Origin: Ilex aquifolium
Taxonomy: Eukaryota > Streptophyta > Magnoliopsida > Aquifoliales > Aquifoliaceae
Length of the DNA: 64,000 nucleotides
Reading direction: 5' to 3'
NCBI GenBank assembly: GCA_951799425.1
Contig: OX637402.1
Coordinates: 25,103,492-25,167,491 of the forward strand
Positions 56,941 to 64,000 of the stretch are shown in pieces (the stretch's first letter is position 1; each line of letters opens with the position of its first letter). The notes beneath the pieces are model-generated. The model was not told the DNA's origin, made no database searches, and saw only the letters and a program-made list of their open reading frames with translations. The position numbers were made by a program, and so were the translations under genes.

Positions 56941-58480
56941 TGTTGGAAATAATGGTATATTTATTTAAAAACCATTAAGTAGTGAATGAGAAATTATTAA
57001 AGTTTTTGTGACTTTTGAGAACAATGAAAAGGTTGTTAAAGTCTGTGACTTTTGGGAGCAATTAAAAAGTGTGAAGTGAATAAGACATGAAAGACTACTA
57101 ATTTAAAATTGGTAACATTTGGTTAAAGATACCAATCTAAATAGTTACATCTTTTCATAAAATCACTATTAACACCTTTTGGTTAAAAGACACCATTACA
57201 AATAGTCACAACTTTTCAAAAAGTCATCATTGATATCTCTTATACTAAAATACATCATTTCAAATGGTTGTACTTTTTCATAAAGTTATCATTGATACCC
57301 TTTGAATTAAAAGATACCATTACATATGGTTACACCCTTTATGAAAAGCCACTAGGGAGTCTATAAATAGGTGATTCATTGCACTCCCAAAACATACCAT
57401 TGAACAATTCAAGAATTGATCTATCATTCTAGTTCTCTCAATTATCCAATATATTGAATTAAGTATTCTAGTTCTCCCTTTGCATATTGCTGCATTATTA
57501 TTTTAAGTTCGGTTTAAGTATAAACACAAAATTGTGTTTGTTGGAGTCTTGGAGATTGAAGTGCTGCATCTTCAAGAACGAAATTCGTTCTATCTTAGGA
57601 GATAGTTGCTTATCAACCTTAAGCACTGAGAGGGAGTAAATCTGTCTTAAGGAAACTGTGATTACACAAGGTTCGGATTATAGTTTTTATTATTGGATTT
57701 CTGGATTTATGATTTTCTAGATTTTATTATTCGTATTGTTCTGCGTCAATATAAGTGCACTAGTTTTGATTTCTATACATTCTATTTAGATTTGTGCATA
57801 AGTTAGACTTTATACATAATCTAATTATATACACATTTTCCATAACAATCTTAAGATAGATTTTGGTGTTTTATAATTAGATTAAGTATTGTTATAAGTC
57901 TAAAACAAAATTTTGTATTCTGTTACTATTATCACAAATCAGAATTGTGTATTCTGTTAGACTTTTGTATTAAATTATTGTTTTTGTTTGTGTAACAAAA
58001 ATGACAATTTCAAATGATTATGTTCCTACTACTGTTGTTCGTACAACAATTATTCCTGCAACCGTGAGTGTGTCTCATGGGAAAAAACCCGAGAAGTTCA
58101 ATGGCAAGTTCGGTTCAAGTATAAACACAGAACTGTGTTCGTTGGAGTCTTGAAGATTGAAGTGCTGCATCTTCAAGAACAAAATTTATTCTATCTTGGG
58201 AGACAATTGCTTATCAACCTTAAGCACTGAGAGTGAGCAAATATCCCTTAAGAAAAACTGTAATTACACAGGACTCGGATTATAGTTTTTATTATTGGAT
58301 TTCTAGATTTCGGGTTTTTTGGATTTTACTATTCGGGCTGTTCTGCGTCAATGTAGGTGCACTGATTTTGATTTCTATACATTCTGTTAAGATTAGTGCA
58401 TAAGTTAGACTTTATACAGTTTAATATAATCTAATTATATACACATTTTTTATAACAATTTCAACCGAGTTTAATCATTT
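56941..58480 (+). mobile_element. Copia 5' fragment with duplicated leader
   Basis: TGTTGGAAATAATGG (56941) looks like a Copia LTR start, and TCTATAAATAGGTG (about 57359-57372) is its TATA box. A leader block at 57509-57850 is followed by ATGACAATTTCAAATGATTA (57999), opening a gag-like peptide that reaches KKPEKFNG, a conserved Copia gag motif, then breaks off. A second copy of the leader block starts directly after it (58107-58462). No pol is present. Confidence 0.65.
57509..58462 (+). repeat. Direct repeat of about 350 bp (57509-57850 and 58107-58462)
   Basis: Both copies carry AAGTTCGGTT.AAGTATAAACAC, GAAGTGCTGCATCTTCAAGA and GTGCATAAGTTAGACTTTATA, with roughly 90% identity by eye. Confidence 0.9.
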
Positions 58481-58633
58481 ATGGTCAAATTTATTAGCCC
58501 CCACTAGTGATTATGAAATCTCACCCAACCTATTGAGGCTTAACAAATTGAACGATTGATAATTAAATTTGTTAATACTTAAAAGAAATTTGAAATAATC
58601 TGTGTCGAGAATGATGAATCAGTCTATCTCCTT

Positions 58634-58665
<32 letters not shown>

Positions 58666-59020
58666 TACACACATGTAATGGAATAACTATTTTCACCATA
58701 GTTTCCTTTTAATTTTAGGAGAATTAATGATATTTTTGTATAATAAAACAAAAAGAAGAATTAATATAGGAGGAGTAAACCCTCGATCAACATTCAATCT
58801 AGATAATCACAGTATCCCATGAACCATCTCATATTTTTTGCAACTCATCATCACCATCATCCACAATTATGTTATATAAATATGTCTTTCCTTCATAATG
58901 TGGAAATTATATTTTAATTTATATTTGCTTTATTAGAAAATTAAAAATGATAAAACATCGTAATACATGATGTCAGAGACAGTGGTGAGCGAAACAAAAT
59001 AATATCTATTTGGTCCTCAA
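58481..59020. other. Intergenic AT-rich DNA with an (AC)n microsatellite
   Basis: (CA)n at about 58635-58670. No gene. Confidence 0.6.
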
Positions 59021-59386
59021 GGTTAAAGTATATTTTTATTCCCTAAAGTATGTATGTAGTGTCTATTTAGTCCTCAATCTTCTAATTATGTCTATTTGGT
59101 CCCTAAGATTTCTAGTTTACATCTATGTGGTCCAATCTCAAACGTCCTTCAAAAAACTGTTAATGTTTCTGATCATGCGTCAATTGCGTTGGATAAAATA
59201 GATACAAAATTAAGAACTACGTGATTGGCGTATGATCAAAATCGTCACGATTTTTTGATGAACATTTGAGATTGAACCACGTAGATACAAATTAGGAACT
59301 ATAGAGACCAAATAAATATAATTGAAAGATTAGGGACTAAATAGACACTAAATACATATTTTGAGGATTAAAAATGTATTTTACCC
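59021..59386. mobile_element. Large palindromic foldback element (366 bp)
   Basis: The left arm from GGTTAAAGTATATTTTTATT and the right arm ending AAAAATGTATTTTACCC are reverse complements over about 180 bp each, with almost no loop. Shared blocks include GTGTCTATTTAGTCC, TCTATTTGGTCCC/TTATTTGGTCTC and CAATCTCAAA. No target duplication is clear. Non-coding. Confidence 0.8.
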
Positions 59387-60204
59387 TTAAGAGGTCGGCA
59401 ACAGCAACGAGGAAACGACAGGTCTTTTTTCCAAGTCTACATTACAACTATTGGGTTAGTGCAACATGCTCAATTTTTCTTGTAGGATGTGGACATCAAG
59501 AGGTTGACAAAAAGTCCCCTAAATTTTGTAAGACTATAAAACAAATTTAAAATCTTGGAAATAAAAGACAAGTGACCCCACACTAGAATTTATAATATTC
59601 AATCTAAACGATTGATACCACATTAGTATTGAAATGTGATATTACCGACTAAAATTATAAACAACTCGAATTTATCAGTCCTACTAATCCTATATGATAA
59701 TTATTGCATATAAAAGATAATGATGGTCATGAAATTTGGTGAGATCCACTATTATTACATGTTTATTTTTAATTGATTAGTGATTTCAGATGTTAATAAC
59801 CCGTGGTATCATTGTTACATTGATTATTTTCAATTATAAAGTGAGAAGATGTGTTTTGGTGTCCATTCATTATAAAGAGATAAGGTGGGGTTTGTTGTTG
59901 AGTTATGAAATGTCTATAATATTCTTTATTTTTTCTTAAATAACTATTCATAACTCCATTTTTGATCTTATTAAATTACCTCAACTCAAAATATCACAAT
60001 TACATTTCATTTCTTCCAAATAATCACACAATGGTTCTATTTGGAGCTGATTTTTTTAGGTGAACAACTGTGATTTGAAAAATTTCTCAAAAAATCCAGA
60101 GTTAAAAAAGTCTTCTAAAACCATTAGGAGTGTTTTTTAAAAAATTGAAAAAGATAGAAAGATCCATTTGGAGTGACTTTTTAGTTTTGTGTGTCAAAAT
60201 AAAA
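59387..60204. other. Intergenic AT-rich DNA
   Basis: No gene. 59390-59520 has partial resemblance to 63480-63640 (AGAGGTTGACAAAA and following), a dispersed repeat. Confidence 0.45.
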
Positions 60205-60780
60205 AAAATAATTATATGTATGTATTGATTATGCATAATAGTTCTTAAAATATGAATTTTAAAATATTTTACATCACTAATAATATTTTATAAATATAAT
60301 GAACTAAAAAATTATGTGAAACCCACCACAAAATTCCAAAAAATAAGAAAAACTCATAAAATCAATTTCTTAAATTAGTCTAAATAAGTCTTTTTGGGTC
60401 AAAATAACTTCTGCATAAATTGGTTAAAAAATTAAAGTCCAAAAGAACTTGACTTATTTTAGTCCAAAACCCTTCAAAAATTTTATTTAAGCTTACTCTA
60501 AACAGCTACAACCACAATGTCACAATTACCTTTCATTTCTTCAAAATATCACAAGTAACTCATTCTTTTATGTGAAATTCACATAGGTAACCGTGTGCAG
60601 GCCGTCTAGTATATATAATACAACAAAATCACAAAAAAAAAAAAACAAAAACAAAACAAAAAAAGGCCAACCTTGCAATTAAATATCATTATATTCTGGA
60701 TTATCCAATCTTTATCTTACATAATGATTGAACCACAACTGTGATAAATCTTATTCCCAGTAAAAGTCTATGATCATTGA

Positions 60781-61779
60781 TCAGACTTCATATTGCTCAA
60801 GCTGAATATCCTTTGCTTTCAAAGGCTCATACTCTCCCAGATAAACCTCAAGATGATCGGACAGCGTTGACTTGTCGATGTTTTCATGGTGGTATGATTT
60901 GCAGACGAAGTAGATTATAGTTTGAATCACCAACCCCAAGAGAATCAACTTTAAAAGCAACAAGAAACACAATAATCCAACTCCAAATCTGTACTCAAAC
61001 CTCTCCAATGTCCATCGGCGAACAACAAAATATTCAAACACATACTGTATGGCGAAGAAAGAAAAATTGAGCTTGAAGAAGATAACAATTGCGATCCACA
61101 TCTTTCCCTTTATCAGTTCCTTGCTCTTGATCATGGCTTTGAATCCATATGATTCTTCTAAAACTGATATAACGCTAGCCAACTGCCAAATAATGGTCAC
61201 ATAAATAAACCCAACTATGTAACAGACCAAAAGTATGTAGAAAGTTATCACACCGGCATTGGAGTCAGTGAGATCCAGGATGATGTAGAGTATTAGCCCT
61301 GCAACGAAGTTATAGGCAAATAATGCGACGAAAGTGCAAAGAAAAGTGACCATGAGTCTCTTCCAGACCTTGGGTACAACGCTCATGACCTTCTTGAAAG
61401 TCACTTCACGAGCTGTGTATACGCAGGCAACGGTGTAAACCACCGCAGAAGTGGAGAGGAGAGAGAAAATGAGGAGGAAGGTGAAGTAAACGAACTTGAA
61501 AATCCAGAAATAGACCCACTCTGATGATATAACATCGGAGACTCTTTTGAATCTTCGACTGTCTGGTGCTGATCTATGTAACACAAATTCGAGGTGGAAG
61601 ATTTTTGAGAGAATTAAGTGTGCAACTTCGATATGAGCGAGGAAGATGAAGGAGAGAGGGAGGACCAGAGATAGGGTGATTTGACTAAAGATTCTTCTCC
61701 ATCTGAAGATGATCTTGAAGGCTTCTGTGTAGATGCCAAAGAGACCTAAGAATTGCATTTCTTCTTGCTCTCTGTCCAT
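60781..61779 (-). CDS. Six-helix plant membrane protein of unknown function, copy A
   Basis: Single exon, 332 aa, starting MDREQEEMQFLG, the tandem paralogue of 53033-54034 about 7.7 kb away in the same orientation. Same six-helix layout and the same charged tail. It differs from copy B at only four residues in the first 160 and about five after residue 210, but at about 13 plus two small indels in residues 163-205 (GLILYIILDLTDSNAGVITF here). The frame upstream of the ATG is closed, supporting this start. No signal peptide or catalytic motif. The function is not recognised. Confidence 0.86.
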   Translation of the reverse strand: MDREQEEMQFLGLFGIYTEAFKIIFRWRRIFSQITLSLVLPLSFIFLAHIEVAHLILSKIFHLEFVLHRSAPDSRRFKRVSDVISSEWVYFWIFKFVYFTFLLIFSLLSTSAVVYTVACVYTAREVTFKKVMSVVPKVWKRLMVTFLCTFVALFAYNFVAGLILYIILDLTDSNAGVITFYILLVCYIVGFIYVTIIWQLASVISVLEESYGFKAMIKSKELIKGKMWIAIVIFFKLNFSFFAIQYVFEYFVVRRWTLERFEYRFGVGLLCFLLLLKLILLGLVIQTIIYFVCKSYHHENIDKSTLSDHLEVYLGEYEPLKAKDIQLEQYEV

Positions 61780-62055
61780 GGTGGGTTTTTTTTATCTCCA
61801 ATGGAGGAAACGATGGAGAGGTGAGAGAGGGAAGGGAGATGGAGTGAGAGGGTGGGTTGTGAGGTGGATTATAGAAGGTTGGGTTGGTCTTTTTTATATC
61901 ATAATACCCTTAGTTTTGAATTTTACTACAAATCAATACCCTGTCCTCCTTCAATATCAAACCAATAATAATAGAGGAATAAACTTTGGAACTACCCCAT
62001 GTTTTTAACTTACTAATGTATCAAGCATCAATTGACATAGTACCAATCAAAAAAA

Positions 62056-62194
62056 AGTAATGCTAATTTGATGATCTAATTGATAGTAACAATTGAATTA
62101 GCATTAAGTGTCAATATTTAATAAGATTTATTGTCAATCCAATAGTTATATGTAGTGGATTAAGTCAATAAATTAGATCTGAATAATATTACTC
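62056..62194. mobile_element. Short MITE of the AATAATGCT family, copy 5
   Basis: Inverted ends AGTAATGCTAATTTGATGAT and (reverse complement) GAGTAATATTATTCAGATC. Same site relative to the gene as copy 4. Confidence 0.65.
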
Positions 62195-62935
62195 ATGAAA
62201 AAATTTAATAACAATTATAGTTACAATAATGTTATTAGACTATGTCCTTATTTAGTCTACAAATTAGGTTAGATTTCCAAGTTTCAATAATAATACTCGT
62301 AATAAATAATGGACAAAATTACGATATCAAAAAGTGCTTTTATTGTTTATGCTGAAGTTATTACAAAATAAGGGTTAAGACTACAACTCAATTTGGTTAG
62401 GTTACCCCAAAATGCAGCTATTAAGGAATCGATTATAACATTTAACTATCCGTCCTATCTTTTTATTTTTTGTCGCAACTTGATCTCATTTAATTATAAC
62501 TTAACAGATAACGGTGACTTTTCTCACAATATTTCTGTTAATACCATAATCTTATCCATTATTTTCTCACCATTCTTACTACAAAAATAAAGCTAAATTT
62601 CATGTTCCACATGATTTTGGATAGATAGAGGGATCACAACCTAACTGAAGTGAGTGAACTGGAAACTTGTTTGTTCACCTTGGAAAAAATGGGTAATATT
62701 TGAGACCCAGATGGAGTGTTTTGACATGTTTGTTCACACAGTATGGGGCATTATATTCTGTTGCTTAGTAAGAAGAAGATTATGCCATCCTGTTCGATTA
62801 TTTGTTGGTTTCTGTTTGGTCCTTTCAAGTATAGATTTTTTGTTTGAAATATGGTATTGTAAAGCTTGACGTATATCCTTGTAAACTTGCTTTCGTTTGG
62901 AGTCAATAATATACCTTACCTCTTACTTACCCAAA

Positions 62936-64000
62936 AAAAAATTTCCAAAATGATCTTGGAAGCTTAACCAATCTACTTGATTGTCTTTTCTCTTTGCTTC
63001 TTTAGCTTTTTGGGTAGAACTAGGGAGCATATACTTTATATATCCCATTTTTTTTTTTATCAATGAAGCTATTTTTACTGGCAAAAAAATGTCAATGTCT
63101 ACAATATCCTATGGCTGGCTACATTTGATTGTGGTAATCATATTGCTCAAAGTTATTAAAACTCATCTAATCAGCTAGCATTGATTTTTCACCAAACACA
63201 ATCTGTATATGTATATGGTAGAAAAAGTTGATGTGAATGAAGTATTTAGCCACTCCTTGGGATTAAGTCATTAGAGATTTATTTCTTATGAATACCCTAG
63301 TCCCGGTATGAATGATATGTCTTTGATAAGACTGAAAAAGAAATTAATCAAAGTGTGCGTAAACTGGCTCGGATAACTTAAGTGACCGTTGAGAAATGCT
63401 AAGAAAAGGGCATTAACGGTAGTTTAATGGAGATATATAGGGGTTTGTGATTGGACAAAGTAGCTTAGTAGTTAGTTTCGAGAGGGCGGTGACGGCAAGG
63501 AACAAACGAAGAGGTTTATCGGGTCTTACACGCAATGGCGAAATTTCTTAAGACATTAGCCTAATTAAAATCCTTTTCTAAGTATAGGGATATCCAGAGG
63601 TTGACAAAACTGCCCCAAAAATGTTGACCCCACCAATTTGTATATGTTATCCTTATACAGGATTATACTAATTTTTTTTATATCGCTCTAATTTTATCGG
63701 ATGCCTTCTCTAACATAAGAATATAGAAACAAGTATAAAATTTTTTATAAATTTGTCTCGAGCAACTTTATCTTTAAACGGTATAACTTAGATTTTAAAA
63801 AGTAGTCTCGATATGATACTATTTATTTTTTTAGGTACTGTAAAATTATCCAAATTATTAACCGAAGTAAAGATGTGATATCTCATGATTGGGCAGGCGG
63901 TTACTTCTTTAGCAATTTTAAACATTCATTTTCAATTGTATCATATAGAGTCCAATTAATAATTTTAGGCACTAGAGTCACATAATCATAGATTAAAGAG
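62936..64000. other. Intergenic AT-rich DNA to the window end
   Basis: No gene seen. 63298-63390 (AGTCCCGGTATGAATGATAT, GAAATTAATCAAAGTGTGCG) is a diverged copy of 14330-14420 (AGTCCCGGTGTGAAAGATCA). Confidence 0.5.

Larger units (their letters stand above)
60205..62935. repeat. Segmental duplication, copy A (pairs with 52440-55190)
   Basis: See the partner block. Gene, 3' flank and upstream MITE are all shared in the same order and orientation. Confidence 0.85.

Overview
This is nuclear DNA of a flowering plant, most likely a woody or repeat-rich eudicot; the species cannot be told from the sequence. The evidence is AT-rich intergenic DNA, GT-AG introns, TATA-box promoters, plant-only gene families (YUCCA-type flavin monooxygenase, LEA_2 protein, proline-rich wall protein, plant-type PP2C), a plant-type tRNA-Val(CAC) gene, and many plant transposons (Copia, Gypsy, TRIM, MULE, hAT, PIF/Harbinger-like MITEs, a SINE).

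Layout. 1-180: promoter and 5' leader of a leftward gene that leaves the window. 2334-8772 (-): PP2C phosphatase, 8 coding exons, 343 aa, with a TRIM retrotransposon and a second TRIM-like repeat in intron 1. 12714-13742 (+): secreted proline/histidine-rich protein with two tiny upstream ORFs. 15328-15972 (-): single-exon LEA_2/NHL-type membrane protein. 17196-20044 (+): RNA polymerase II subunit RPB7, 6 exons, 177 aa. 20663-26351 (-): 15-exon, 445-aa coiled-coil protein, convergent with RPB7. 28333-28690: decayed last exon of an ABCB transporter. 30403-30476: tRNA-Val(CAC). 32816-33106: possible small glycine-rich protein. 30.9-42.5 kb is a transposon graveyard: two related MITEs, a hAT element, a three-level nest (hAT in MULE in MITE), a second MULE with a perfect 9-bp target duplication, foldback DNA and a SINE. 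43663-50245 (+): YUCCA-type flavin monooxygenase, 4 exons, 394 aa, split by a 4.86-kb Copia element in intron 1. 50.7-62.9 kb: a tandem family of six-helix membrane proteins (two intact genes and one broken copy, all on the minus strand), separated by Gypsy and Copia remnants.

The genes do not form a pathway. They are independent housekeeping (RPB7, tRNA), signalling (PP2C), auxin-synthesis (YUCCA), cell-wall (PRP) and unknown-function genes. No new enzymatic or defence system is visible. The most informative observations concern genome structure: nested insertions with datable order, retrotransposons in introns of apparently intact genes, a recent local duplication with one sharply localised divergent segment, and short regulatory candidates (uORFs, an intronic hairpin, a duplicated promoter segment). 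Exon boundaries were placed by eye from reading frame and GT/AG signals; family names come from recognised motifs, not database searches.
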